From Pseudoflavonifractor sp. Marseille-P3106 (lineage in GTDB: Bacteria > Bacillota > Clostridia > Oscillospirales > Oscillospiraceae): a DNA stretch of 64,000 nucleotides. Position numbers and translations under genes: made by a program. The DNA is taken from NCBI GenBank assembly GCA_900169975.1, contig LT827124.1, positions 186,001 through 250,000 of the forward strand. Direction: 5' to 3'. Of the stretch, positions 9,501-17,099 are shown one piece after another (position 1 is the stretch's first letter; every line of letters begins with the position of its first letter). The notes beneath the pieces are model-generated. The model searched no databases and was not told where the DNA came from. It saw only the letters and a program-made list of their open reading frames with translations.

Positions 9501-10436
9501 ACACCCATCCGGCGGGATGGTACCGGTGGCCGCGGGGACAGACGGAGGTGTACCGGGAAGTACGCGCAGCGCCGGCTGACGGCACAGCCGATCCCCACCT
9601 TCCAGCGCCCCGCCGCATAAACTGGCCAGCAGTTCCCCCATAGAGCAGGTGGCGGTCTCCATGGCTGCCTCCGCGGCTCCCGCGGCGCCGGCGTAAGGGA
9701 ATTTCTCCGGCAGGATCAGCTCTGCTTCCGTCAATCCGAAGACCTCCCGCACAGCCTGGATCACACCCTGATTATGCCCGATGCCGCCGCACAGGGCCAC
9801 GGGCTTTTCCACGGGAAGCCCCCGGACGATCACCGCCTTGTAGTTGCGCACCATGGCGTAGCAAAGGCCCAGGAGGATGTCCGGTGTGGGCACCCCCTCC
9901 TGCTGCCGATGGATGATGTCCGTTTTGGCGAAGACCGCGCAGCGGCCGGAGAGCCTTGGGATGGAGCGGGCCTGCCCCACCAGGCGGGAGTAGTCCTCCA
10001 GTTTCAGTCCCAGCCGGGACATCTGATCCTCAAAGAAGGAGCCGGTACCTCCGGCGCAGTGTTCATTTACCGCAAACCGGGGCGGGGTGTTCTGATCCAA
10101 GCCGGTGAGGAAGCGGGCGCTCTGGCTGCCGATTTCAATGGCGGAGCGGGCTTCCGGGGCCAACAGCCGGACGCCGAGGTGGATGGCTGGGATCTCCCCC
10201 AGCACGGCCAGGGCATCGCACCCCTCTTTCAGCCGGTCGCCCGCGTTTCCGGTGATGACCACCGGGCAGCCGCAGGCCCCCGGGTCCGCGGCTAAAAGCG
10301 CCCCCAGCAGACGGCGGGCGCTCTGAACCACCGCTCCATAGTGGAAAGCCGTTTTTTCCCAAAGGAACTTTCCCTCCGGGGAAAGCAGGACGAGCTTCAA
10401 TGTGGCGTTTCCACAATCTAATCCGATTCCGTTCAT
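6573..10436 (-). CDS. Giant acyl-CoA dehydratase activase / DUF2229 / HgdB-like fusion protein
   Basis: A 1287-residue soluble protein. Residues 1-290 and 315-580 are two BadF/BcrA/HgdC ASKHA ATPase domains. Each keeps both cysteines that hold the [4Fe-4S] cluster between HgdC-type subunits: C127 (CAGGTGSF) with C166 (GRCAVFA) in the first, and C436 (CAAGTGSF) with C475 (GERCTVF) in the second. Residues about 615-940 are DUF2229, with candidate cluster cysteines C669 (ETCYPVK), C711 (NYGCVY) and C882 (NHGCGPD). The tail is HgdB-like. The family uses ATP to drive low-potential electrons onto a cluster, as in 2-hydroxyacyl-CoA dehydratases and double-cubane-cluster proteins; here donor and acceptor appear fused. 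The start is set at 10436, where GGGAGG sits at proper spacing. The substrate is unknown. Confidence 0.85.
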   Translation of the reverse strand: MNGIGLDCGNATLKLVLLSPEGKFLWEKTAFHYGAVVQSARRLLGALLAADPGACGCPVVITGNAGDRLKEGCDALAVLGEIPAIHLGVRLLAPEARSAIEIGSQSARFLTGLDQNTPPRFAVNEHCAGGTGSFFEDQMSRLGLKLEDYSRLVGQARSIPRLSGRCAVFAKTDIIHRQQEGVPTPDILLGLCYAMVRNYKAVIVRGLPVEKPVALCGGIGHNQGVIQAVREVFGLTEAELILPEKFPYAGAAGAAEAAMETATCSMGELLASLCGGALEGGDRLCRQPALRVLPGTPPSVPAATGTIPPDGCVLGIDVGSTSTDLVLTGRDGTLIDYQYLRTAGDTEGAVRRGLDVIHERFGPVSFLAVGVTGSGRERIGRLIGADAVRDEITAQARAAVHWSPDVDTVFEIGGQDSKYISLRGGQVADFQMNRICAAGTGSFVEEQAARMGIPLAEFGPLALSAPSAVELGERCTVFIETAIQSALSRGASQAEVAAGLCRSIVRNYLHKVVGAKPVGSRVVLQGGVAYNPGIVAAFQQELGERLTVSPCFPISGAYGAALLALESVRGPSCFHGFDTAAGAEHAAGPGVAENIAFYQRAGALLLEGYDPIRVPGKKMVGVPYALVIHKFFPMANAFFRNLGFNVLLSPPTNEEIIRLAQQTAQAETCYPVKLLHGHMAWLAEQGVDYIFMPSVHTMKHESSHVEHNYGCVYMQTAPRLAANALDLERRGITLLSPVFDLDFGQEAMASAMLGVGKQLGIPKPRCLPALLSGAKAVRRHTAAVEKQGQELLASLRPDDKVLVLITRNYGLSDPVLNMGIPRLLLERGHKVITLSHLPAHDLDLSEDYPNLYWPFGQHILSGAKLVAHHPNLYAVYLTNHGCGPDTMLSYLFRKEMGDKPYLQIEVDEHFSPVGVITRIEAFLQSLEGRPAQPLPAGFSLTSVVHRPTAVAAVPERTGGPLLVPDLPPFTAYLRAYCEAAWETETRTLRLDSTTLPLGRAETSSKEYLPFPALLGGVLTAAEAESGPFQVLLPSTQGAEADGQYPWGVETVLERQGLCRVKVIAPELETLPERCPEPDLLFRAFLVGDLLLCAPPEQRDALAPAGVPGWAELETLAAHIGAIPPEGRTLGIVGEPFTLFTLHDGVPDTLEQEGWRLLRAPLSEYLWFLWRDAGSSACREWAGRVEVLGRLLGPRSSFSPELESLRSSADRLLPGFSGANGRHRLAKGLELGGRCAGVLTMAPRYENTTAILEMTGALDGVPHFHLAMDHDWDEAARSRLRSFLYYLS

Positions 10437-10460
10437 CGTCATCCTCCCATTCCGCGCTCG

Positions 10461-10509
10461 TTGACATTTGCCAGGCAAAGCGCTATAATGCGGTTAGCAT
10501 TTACTAACC
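10461..10509 (+). promoter_or_regulatory. Near-consensus promoter with two nested palindromes
   Basis: The -35 is TTGACA (10461-10466) and the -10 is TATAAT (10484-10489), 17 nt apart, both perfect consensus. The spacer holds the palindrome TTTGCC-A-GGCAAA (10467-10479). GGTTAG-N6-CTAACC follows at 10492-10509, across the expected start of transcription. Such a strong promoter is probably kept under repression. Confidence 0.85.
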
Positions 10510-10535
10510 ATAGCAGTTTACAGCACAGTTGTCGA

Positions 10536-10547
10536 TTGCCACGGCAA
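10536..10547. promoter_or_regulatory. TTGCC-N2-GGCAA palindrome
   Basis: The sequence TTGCCACGGCAA lies in the leader of the Crp/Fnr gene, just before its Shine-Dalgarno. The same site recurs at 13806 and, as TTGCCATGGCAA, inside the terminator at 11254. It may be an autoregulatory site of the Crp/Fnr protein. Confidence 0.45.
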
Positions 10548-10561
10548 CATGGAGGTATCTC

Positions 10562-11239
10562 ATGAACCCAATTACTACGGTGATGCGTCAGTGCCGCCTG
10601 TTTGACGGCATCCCGGAAGAGAAATATCAAAATGTACTGGCCTGCCTTCGGGGAGAAACCAAATTGTTTCGTAAGGATGCCATCCTCCTCCAGATCGGCG
10701 AGTGCCAGAAGCGGCCCGGCGTTGTGATGGATGGGACGCTGCGGATCTCCCTGTATAGTGAGGACGGCAATCTGGTCACCATCGAGCGGCTGGGGCGGGG
10801 GCAGGTATTTGGGGAGACTCTGGTGTGCTCCATGGCGGAGGACAGTCCCATCCAGATCGACGCGCTGACCGATGTGCAGGTGCTCTATCTGGATTTTGAC
10901 CCGCTGCTTCTTCAGCAGGAATGCGCTTGCCCGCACAAAGCCCAGGTCACCGCCAACCTGCTCCGTGAAATGGGGCGGAGCGCCCTTTTTCTCAATCAGA
11001 AAATGCGGATCTTGGCCCAGAACCGGCTCCGCAACCGGATCAAGCTTTATCTCCAGATGCTCCCTGTCAAGCCCGGCGGCGAACTCCATCTGGACATGGG
11101 GCGGGGCGAACTGGCCGACTATCTGTGTGTAGACCGCAGCGCCCTCTCCCGGGAACTGGGGCGTATGCAGAAAGAGGGGATTCTCGCCTTTCAGGGCCAA
11201 CAGGTGCGTATTCTGGATCAGAGTTTTCTCAGCGTATAA
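10562..11239 (+). CDS. Crp/Fnr-family transcriptional regulator
   Basis: A 225-residue regulator with an N-terminal cNMP-binding-like beta roll (residues about 15-110) and a C-terminal winged helix (GRGELADYLCVDRSALSREL, near 180-199). Cysteines at 11, 28, 48 and 125 are not in a clear Fnr cluster motif. ATG 10562 was chosen over the earlier in-frame codon at 10529 because GGAGG precedes it by 7 nt. It has its own near-consensus promoter and terminator, with palindromes in both, so autoregulation is likely. The following importer operon (11350-14559) is the natural target. It resembles the regulator at 3402 in architecture but is clearly diverged. Confidence 0.88.
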   Translation: MNPITTVMRQCRLFDGIPEEKYQNVLACLRGETKLFRKDAILLQIGECQKRPGVVMDGTLRISLYSEDGNLVTIERLGRGQVFGETLVCSMAEDSPIQIDALTDVQVLYLDFDPLLLQQECACPHKAQVTANLLREMGRSALFLNQKMRILAQNRLRNRIKLYLQMLPVKPGGELHLDMGRGELADYLCVDRSALSRELGRMQKEGILAFQGQQVRILDQSFLSV

Positions 11240-11244
11240 ATTTT

Positions 11245-11280
11245 GCCTGTCCGTTGCCATGGCAACGGACAGGCTTTTTT
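11245..11280 (+). terminator. Terminator of Crp/Fnr gene with embedded palindrome
   Basis: A perfect 30-nt palindrome (11245-11274) is followed by TTTTTT. Its centre is TTGCCATGGCAA, which matches the candidate operator seen at 10536 and 13806. Confidence 0.9.
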
Positions 11281-11306
11281 GCGGGTGCTATCATATCGCT
11301 GCAACA

Positions 11307-11324
11307 GGTTAGCTGTTGCTAACC
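11307..11324. promoter_or_regulatory. GGTTAG-N6-CTAACC operator before second importer operon
   Basis: A perfect palindrome with spacer CTGTTG, 25 nt upstream of the binding-protein start at 11350. The -35 and -10 elements upstream are not clear. Confidence 0.7.
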
Positions 11325-11349
11325 AAAATTCTTGAAAGGAGAGTCGCAC

Positions 11350-12375
11350 ATGAAACGCGCTCTTGCATCCCTGGTAGCATCTGCGATGCTGCTGTTTGCC
11401 CTGGCTGGCTGCTCCAACGGAAATAATCCGGCCGAAAATCCCGCCGCATCCCCCACATCCCCGCCGGCCAGTTCCACGCAGGCCGCCGAGCCGGTGACCA
11501 TCTCAGTGGGTGTGCCTACCGCGCCCCCGGCGCTTCCCGTCCTGCACATGATGGAGGCCGGACTGCTGGGAGAGAATGTGACCATCGACCTGAATGTGTG
11601 GAACTCCCCCGAGGAGCTGCTGGCCATGGTTCAGGGCGGGGAGCACGACCTGTACGCCTTCCCGCTCACTGTGGTTTCCACACTCTACAACAAGGGCCTG
11701 GATGTGCGCCTGATGAATGTGAATACCTGGGGCGTCACGTATTTCATGACCACGGATCCTGCGTTTGAAACCTGGGCCGATCTGGCCGGCAAGACCGTCT
11801 ATATCCCCCTCCAGTCCTCTCCTCCGGACGCTCTGACCCAGTATTTCCTGAATGAAGCCGGGCTGACGGTGGGCGAGGATGTGGAGATCGTCTACGCCAG
11901 CACCGCAGAGGTAGCCGCCCTGCTGGCCTCCGGCGAGGCGGAATACGCCACCCTGATCGAGCCGCAGGTCACATCTGCGATGAGCCAGAACAGCGAAGTA
12001 CGCCGGGCGCTCAGCTTTGAAGAGGAGTGGCAGCGGGTCACCGGCACCGACACCATGATCCCCAACGCCGGCTTCGGCACCACCCAGGGCTTCATTGACG
12101 AAAACCCGGAGCTGACAGAGCAGTTCCAGGCCGCCTACGCCGAGAGTGTCCAGTGGGTGCTGGATCACCCCGCCGAGGCCGCCGCTCTGGCCGAGGAGCA
12201 CCTGGGCATGAAGGCCGCCGTGGTGGAGGCCGCGATCCCCAATATGGGCCTGACCTTCAAAAGCGCCCAGGACGCCTGGGGAGAACTGGATACATTCTAT
12301 AACCTGCTCAACGACTTTGACCCCTCGATGATCGGCGGAAAACTCCCCAACGACGGGTTATACTATGCGGGGTAA
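11350..12375 (+). CDS. ABC importer substrate-binding lipoprotein (NMT1/SsuA-like), second copy
   Basis: A 341-residue lipoprotein with signal peptide and lipobox ALAGC (acylated Cys21), then a Pro/Ala/Ser linker and a binding-protein fold of the NMT1/THI5-like group. Features such as WADLAGKTVYIP and the C-terminal GGKLPNDGLYYAG mirror the first lipoprotein (4097), whose end reads GGALPDDAFYYSR, so the two are paralogues. ATG 11350 was chosen because GAAAGGAG precedes it and the signal peptide starts there. The permease gene overlaps its end by 11 nt. Confidence 0.88.
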   Translation: MKRALASLVASAMLLFALAGCSNGNNPAENPAASPTSPPASSTQAAEPVTISVGVPTAPPALPVLHMMEAGLLGENVTIDLNVWNSPEELLAMVQGGEHDLYAFPLTVVSTLYNKGLDVRLMNVNTWGVTYFMTTDPAFETWADLAGKTVYIPLQSSPPDALTQYFLNEAGLTVGEDVEIVYASTAEVAALLASGEAEYATLIEPQVTSAMSQNSEVRRALSFEEEWQRVTGTDTMIPNAGFGTTQGFIDENPELTEQFQAAYAESVQWVLDHPAEAAALAEEHLGMKAAVVEAAIPNMGLTFKSAQDAWGELDTFYNLLNDFDPSMIGGKLPNDGLYYAG

Positions 12376-13114
12376 GGCGGCCCTCTGGCTCCGCCGCGCC
12401 CTGGGCGTGGGCCTGCTGCTGGGTGTCTGGCAGCTGGCCTCGCTCTGTTTCTCCCCTCTGGTGCTCCCTCCCGTTCCACAGGTCGCGGGCACGCTGGCGT
12501 GGCTGATCCGGGAGCCGGACTTCTGGCCCACCGTCGGTACCACCCTGCTGCGCCTGGCGCTCGGCCTTGGGATCGGGATTGCGGTGGGTTCCATTCTGGG
12601 TCTGCTGTTCGGCCTGTGCCCCAAACTGGAGGATGTGGGGGCGCCGTTCATCCATGTGCTCCAGTCGGTGCCGCCGGTATGCTGGGTTGTGCTGGCTCTG
12701 GTATGGTTTGGGTTTAACGGCTGGCCCTGTGTATTCATCGTGGCCGCATCCACCATTCCGACGGTGGTGATCAACCTGAGCCACGGCGTGCGGGGCGTAG
12801 ACCCGGAACTTCTGGAGATGGCGAGGCTCTACCGCTTTTCCCGCCGGAAAGTCCTGCTTCATGTGACGCTGCCCTCTATCCGCCCCTATTTCCTCTCCGC
12901 GTTAGAGATCGTCGTGGGCGGCGGGTGGAAACTGGCGGTGATGGGAGAGGTCCTCACCACGAACAGCGGGATCGGCGGCGCCATCACCACCGCGCGGCTG
13001 AATATTCAGCCCGATGCGATCATCGCGTGGGCATTCCTGCTGGTGGCAGGGTGCTTTATTACGCAGAAGCTGGTGTGCCTGCTTCTGTCCAGGAGAGGGG
13101 GAGCCCCATGCTGA
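12365..13114 (+). CDS. ABC importer permease (SsuC/TauC-like), second copy
   Basis: A 249-residue protein, the same length as the permease at 5174, with six or so hydrophobic helices and an EAA loop (DPELLEMARLYRFSRRK near residues 146-162). It overlaps the preceding lipoprotein gene by 11 nt and the following ATPase gene by 7 nt, which points to tight translational coupling. It forms the membrane channel of the importer. Confidence 0.9.
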   Translation: MRGKAALWLRRALGVGLLLGVWQLASLCFSPLVLPPVPQVAGTLAWLIREPDFWPTVGTTLLRLALGLGIGIAVGSILGLLFGLCPKLEDVGAPFIHVLQSVPPVCWVVLALVWFGFNGWPCVFIVAASTIPTVVINLSHGVRGVDPELLEMARLYRFSRRKVLLHVTLPSIRPYFLSALEIVVGGGWKLAVMGEVLTTNSGIGGAITTARLNIQPDAIIAWAFLLVAGCFITQKLVCLLLSRRGGAPC

Positions 13115-13794
13115 GACTGAGCGGGATCTGCAAACGCTTTGAGGATCTGCCCGTACTCTCAAACCTGTCCCTCACCCTGTCCCGGGGCGAGATCGTCGCC
13201 TTGATTGGCCCCTCCGGCTGCGGGAAAACCACGCTGCTGAACATCATTTCCGGCCTGACGGCGCCGGACGCCGGTACGGTGGAGGGTGCGGACGGCAGGC
13301 TGAGCTATATGTTTCAGAGCGCCCGGCTGCTTCCTTGGCGCACGGTGGAGGAAAACATCCGGCTGGTGCGGGAGGAAGCGCCCGCCGGGGAAGTGCGCTC
13401 CCTCATCACCGCTGTGGGGCTGGAGGGGTTTGAACGCTATTATCCCGGCCAACTCTCCGGCGGCATGGCCCGCCGGTGCGCCCTGGCCCGGGCATTCCAC
13501 TTCGGCGGTGAGATTTTCCTGATGGACGAGCCATTTCAGGGGCTGGACTACGGAATCCGCATGGAGATGCTGTCCATGCTGTTATCCATCTGGCAGCGGG
13601 AGCGGCCCGGGGTGCTTTTTGTCACACATGAAATCGACGAAGCGCTCACTGTGGCGACCCGCATCGCCGTGCTCGCTCCGCGCCCCACTGCAATCTGCCA
13701 GTGGTTTGACCTCCCCGGCCCGGAGGGGCGGGACGCCTCCGCCCCTGAACTGGCCCGGCTGCGCCAAGAGATCATCCGGCGGATCACCGGTTAG
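13108..13794 (+). CDS. ABC importer ATPase (SsuB-like), second copy
   Basis: A 228-residue ATPase with Walker A GPSGCGKTT (34-42), the Q-loop and the LLPWRTV motif typical of nitrate/sulfonate importers (74-80), signature LSGGM (116-120), Walker B IFLMDEP (136-142) and a THEID switch. ATG 13108 was chosen because the ABC core starts there and the codon lies in the end of the permease gene, behind GAGAGGGGGAG. It drives the importer of 11350-13114. Confidence 0.9.
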   Translation: MLRLSGICKRFEDLPVLSNLSLTLSRGEIVALIGPSGCGKTTLLNIISGLTAPDAGTVEGADGRLSYMFQSARLLPWRTVEENIRLVREEAPAGEVRSLITAVGLEGFERYYPGQLSGGMARRCALARAFHFGGEIFLMDEPFQGLDYGIRMEMLSMLLSIWQRERPGVLFVTHEIDEALTVATRIAVLAPRPTAICQWFDLPGPEGRDASAPELARLRQEIIRRITG

Positions 13795-13805
13795 AACCGG
13801 TCTGG

Positions 13806-13817
13806 TTGCCACGGCAA
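13806..13817. promoter_or_regulatory. TTGCC-N2-GGCAA palindrome before cupin genes
   Basis: TTGCCACGGCAA lies in the 82-nt gap between the importer ATPase and the first cupin. TATATT at about 13840 could be a -10 element, so the cupins may have a second promoter. Confidence 0.45.
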
Positions 13818-13876
13818 TGGCGTCCCACAAGGAAATGTGATATATTAGCTTTTAGAACACGGAAGGAGGCTCAGAA

Positions 13877-14212
13877 ATGGACATTCTCCGCAATCTGCCG
13901 GTTCAGCAGCCGGCGGCTCTGAGGGAACTCATCTCCATCCAGCCGGGGCGCGTGGTGAGCATGGCCCTTTCCCGCAGCGAGCACTGCCAAATGACGCTGC
14001 TGGCTTTTGGGGACGGAGAGAGCATCAGTGAGGAGCGCTACTTCGGCGACACGGTCTATTATGTGCTGGAGGGTGATATGCCTCTGCGCCTGGAGGGACA
14101 CGAGGTCCGCCTGGGCGCAGGGGATTGTCTGGCTGTCCCGGCGCAGACCACCCACGCCATTGGCGGGAGCGGCCCCTTCAAACTGCTGCAAATTACCATC
14201 CAATCAAACTGA
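13877..14212 (+). CDS. Small cupin-domain protein
   Basis: A 111-residue single-domain cupin. The pattern YYVLEGDMPLRLEGHEV-LGAGDCLAVPAQTTH matches the two cupin motifs, but the usual HxH metal ligands of motif 1 are not complete, so enzymatic activity is uncertain. It follows a GGAGG 8 nt before the ATG. The next gene is a second cupin of exactly the same length, so this is a tandem duplication. Cupins of this size are often sensor or storage proteins for small ligands. Confidence 0.8.
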   Translation: MDILRNLPVQQPAALRELISIQPGRVVSMALSRSEHCQMTLLAFGDGESISEERYFGDTVYYVLEGDMPLRLEGHEVRLGAGDCLAVPAQTTHAIGGSGPFKLLQITIQSN

Positions 14213-14223
14213 GGAGGATCTGT

Positions 14224-14559
14224 ATGGAACCGTTGATCAAAAACCTGCCCCATGCACGGCCCTTTCCCCTGAAGGATCAGGTCGGGTACGAGCCCGGTAA
14301 AGTCGTCAGCCTGACCCTGGCCCAGCGGCCTGGTGTGGGGATGACGCTGTTCGCCTTTGATGCGGGCGAGGCCATCAGTACCCACGCCGCCCCCGGGGAC
14401 GCCATGGCCACCATCCTGGAGGGCACCGCTCAGATCACCATTGACGGTGTCCCGCACACGCTGAACGCCGGGGAGGCTGTCATCATGCCGGCCGGCATCC
14501 CCCATGCGGTCCAGGCCGTAACCCCATTCAAAATGTACCTGGTAGTTGCGAAACAGTGA
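14224..14559 (+). CDS. Small cupin-domain protein, tandem paralogue
   Basis: A 111-residue cupin, the same length as its neighbour. It shares the layout (an NLP start, a PGKVVSLTLA strand, ATILEGTAQITIDG, then LNAGEAVIMPAGIPHAV). One motif-2 His is present (GIPHAV), while motif 1 lacks the His pair. ATG 14224 was chosen for the GAGGAGG just upstream. It is the last gene of the operon; a strong bidirectional hairpin follows. Confidence 0.82.
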   Translation: MEPLIKNLPHARPFPLKDQVGYEPGKVVSLTLAQRPGVGMTLFAFDAGEAISTHAAPGDAMATILEGTAQITIDGVPHTLNAGEAVIMPAGIPHAVQAVTPFKMYLVVAKQ

Positions 14560-14622
14560 CCCTTTCCCGTCCAACGCTCCGTGGACAAACCCAGGCAGGG
14601 GTACGACAAATCACAGCATAAG

Positions 14623-14668
14623 ACACAGCCCCGTCTGGCCTTGTTCATACGGTCAGACGGGGCTGTGT
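14623..14668. terminator. Bidirectional terminator between cupins and P1B ATPase
   Basis: The 15-nt arms ACACAGCCCCGTCTG and CAGACGGGGCTGTGT lie between convergent genes ending at 14559 and 14669. Confidence 0.8.
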
Positions 14669-16756
14669 TCATGCTTTTGCCGGCGGCAGCAGACTGGTCA
14701 TGCTGCGCAGGCTGATGCCCAGAGTGGACAGGTTATGGAGCGTGGCGGAGGTGGCCGGTGCCAGGACGCCCAAGGCACCCAAGGCGATGAGACCACCGTT
14801 GAAGCCGATGACAAAGCGGTAATTGGACTGGATGCGGTTCATCAGGGCCATGGACAGCCGCCGCAGCTGCACCAGCTCGAACAGGTCGTTTGCCGCGATG
14901 GTGATGTCCGCGATCTCCCGGGCGATGGCGGCACCGTCGCTGATTGCGATACCAACATTGGCAGCGGACAGAGCCGGGGAATCGTTGACCCCGTCGCCGA
15001 TCATGACCACCGTGCGGCCTTGCGAACGCTCGGCCTGCACAAAGTGGGCCTTGTCCTCCGGCAGCACCTCAGCCCGGTACTCGTCCACCCCTACCTGGGC
15101 GGCGATGGCCGCCGCGGTGCGCTCACTGTCGCCGGTGAGCATGACGATCTTGCCCACTCCCAGGCTGTGGAGGGCAGCTACCGCATCCGCAGCCTCGGCG
15201 CGCAGCGGGTCGGAGATGCAGATAACCGCGGCCAGCACGCCGCCAACCGCCAGATACAGATGGCTGTACTGCTTGGGCAGGGTGTCGAAGGCGGCCTGCT
15301 CTCCCGGCGGGACAGTGCAGCCCTCATCCTCAAAGACGAAGTGGGCGCTGCCAATGATGACCCGCCTGCCGTCTACCGTACTGGCGATGCCGTGGGCCAC
15401 CAGGTACTCCACCTGGGAGTGCATCTCCTCATGGGCCAAATCCCGCTCCCTGGCGGCCTGAACCACGGCGTTGGCCATGGAGTGGGGGAAATGCTCCTCC
15501 AGGCAGGCGGCCAGCCGGAGCATTTCCAGCTCCTTGTTCCCACCGAATGGGACCACCTGAGCCACCACGGGGTTGGCATGGGTCAGGGTACCCGTCTTGT
15601 CAAAAACAATGGTATCCGCCTGGGCCACAGCTTCCAGGTACTTTCCACCTTTCACGGTCACATGGAAGCGGCTGGCCTCGCTCATGGCGGAGAGAACCGC
15701 CAGGGGCATGGACAGTTTCAAAGCGCAGGAGAAGTCCACCATCAGCACGGACAGGGCGCGGGTGACATTGCGGGTGAGCAGATAGACCAGCACACTCCCC
15801 GCCAGCGTGTAGGGTACCAGTCGATCAGCCAGATGCGCTGCGTGATTTTCCGCTGTGGACTTGAGCTGCTCCGACTCCTCAATCATGGCCACGATCTTGT
15901 CATAGCGGCCCTTGCCGGACTGCTGGGTGACCGTAAGGACGCACTCGCCCTCCTCCACCACCGTTCCGGCATAGACGCTGCTCCCAGGCCGCTTGGGGAC
16001 GGGGATGGACTCGCCGGTGAGGGACGCCTGGTTGAGCATGACCTCGCCCTCCGCAATGGTGCCGTCCAGGGGAATCATGCCGCCCATGCGGATGACCACC
16101 TGATCTCCGGCCTGTACCTGGTGGAGCGGGACCAGTTCCTCTCCGCTTTCGGTTTTCATCCAGACCCGGTCGATATTCAGGGACATGCTCCTGGCCAAGT
16201 TTTCCACGGACTTTTTGTGGGTCCACTCCTCCAGAAGCTCGCCCAGCCGCAGCAGGAACATCACGGAACTGGCCGTGTCGAAGTCCCGCCGTACCATGGA
16301 CAGGCAGACGGAGATTCCATCCAACAACTCCACATGGAGCTGTCTCCGCAGCAGACACCGAAGCGCCCGGAACAGATAAGGAGCCGACCGAATAACTGTG
16401 TAGACCGCACGAAGCGGAGCCGGGAAGAACAGGGATCGGACGGCCTTAAACGCCACCATACCCACCAGTTTTTCCTCATAGGCACGGTTGAGCGCCCGGC
16501 TGCTGTGGACCGGGACCAGCTCCGCCAGCGCATGATCCTGATAGGAGAAGCCAGCGAGAATCCTCAGTAAATCCTTCCGATCCCCCTGATACTCGATCAC
16601 TGCGCAACGAGTTCTTTCATGGACAGACGCACACTCCACCTGCGGCAGAGTCAGCAGCCACGCCTCCAGCATATCGGCCTGCTCCAGCGTCATGCGCTGC
16701 TGCACAGCCTGAACACGGATTCGCCCGCGGCATTCGTGTTTGATTTGAAATTTCAT
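14669..16756 (-). CDS. P1B-type metal-transporting ATPase with SCA motif
   Basis: A 695-residue pump that would move a transition metal across the membrane using ATP. It has an N-terminal HMA_2-like domain (RGRIRV near residue 10) without a CxxC, then SLTGES, the phosphorylation motif DKTGTLT (bases about 15587-15607), an HFPHSMANAVV nucleotide-site region, and the hinge GDGVNDSPAL (about 14970-15000). The membrane motif usually CPC, SPC or TPC reads SCALKLSMP here (about 15708-15735), so the metal may be unusual (manganese or iron are possibilities, copper less so). ATG 16756 follows GGAGG. It is the last gene of the HMA-AraC-peptide-PacL-like operon. Confidence 0.9.
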   Translation of the reverse strand: MKFQIKHECRGRIRVQAVQQRMTLEQADMLEAWLLTLPQVECASVHERTRCAVIEYQGDRKDLLRILAGFSYQDHALAELVPVHSSRALNRAYEEKLVGMVAFKAVRSLFFPAPLRAVYTVIRSAPYLFRALRCLLRRQLHVELLDGISVCLSMVRRDFDTASSVMFLLRLGELLEEWTHKKSVENLARSMSLNIDRVWMKTESGEELVPLHQVQAGDQVVIRMGGMIPLDGTIAEGEVMLNQASLTGESIPVPKRPGSSVYAGTVVEEGECVLTVTQQSGKGRYDKIVAMIEESEQLKSTAENHAAHLADRLVPYTLAGSVLVYLLTRNVTRALSVLMVDFSCALKLSMPLAVLSAMSEASRFHVTVKGGKYLEAVAQADTIVFDKTGTLTHANPVVAQVVPFGGNKELEMLRLAACLEEHFPHSMANAVVQAARERDLAHEEMHSQVEYLVAHGIASTVDGRRVIIGSAHFVFEDEGCTVPPGEQAAFDTLPKQYSHLYLAVGGVLAAVICISDPLRAEAADAVAALHSLGVGKIVMLTGDSERTAAAIAAQVGVDEYRAEVLPEDKAHFVQAERSQGRTVVMIGDGVNDSPALSAANVGIAISDGAAIAREIADITIAANDLFELVQLRRLSMALMNRIQSNYRFVIGFNGGLIALGALGVLAPATSATLHNLSTLGISLRSMTSLLPPAKA

Positions 16757-16816
16757 GATTGCCTCCACAGAACAAGAGGGACCGCCCCCGGCGGCCCCTC
16801 TCTCATTTCTTGCGCG

Positions 16817-17080
16817 TTACGCTTCAGAGCACTCCACGCTGGTGGCCTCCTCCGCTTTCGCACGCTGCTCGTTGATCTCCTTAGCGGAAGCCAGGATGTC
16901 AGCAGCATTCTCCTGAACGGAAGTGACCGTTTCCATCACGGACTCCTGCACACGCAGTGCGGCCGCGGTCATGTGGGTATAGGCCTTCTTCGCATCCTTG
17001 CTGGACAGCAGCTTGAAGCCGGCAGAGCCGAACAGCACCCCGCCCACAAACAGGGCGGCTCCTTTATGGAAATTCATCAT
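16817..17080 (-). CDS. PacL/DUF1490-like small membrane-anchored protein (candidate P1B partner)
   Basis: An 87-residue protein: an N-terminal hydrophobic anchor (ALFVGGVLFGSAGFKLL), then an amphipathic, probably coiled-coil segment with Lys, Glu and Ala (residues 28-75), and an acidic tail ending ECSEA. The layout matches mycobacterial PacL proteins (DUF1490), which are membrane metallochaperones for the P1B ATPases CtpC, CtpG and CtpV. It sits directly upstream of a P1B gene, as PacL genes do. The relation is by layout and context, not clear sequence identity. ATG 17080 is preferred to GTG 17092 because GAGGTG is 9 nt before it. Confidence 0.65.
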   Translation of the reverse strand: MMNFHKGAALFVGGVLFGSAGFKLLSSKDAKKAYTHMTAAALRVQESVMETVTSVQENAADILASAKEINEQRAKAEEATSVECSEA

Positions 17081-17099
17081 TATGGTGTTCACCTCACAT

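Noticed and set aside
14546-16570. 674-codon open frame on the plus strand
   Set aside because: It is antisense to the P1B ATPase gene, which has all family motifs. The frame is open because of GC-rich codon use and has no ribosome site of its own.
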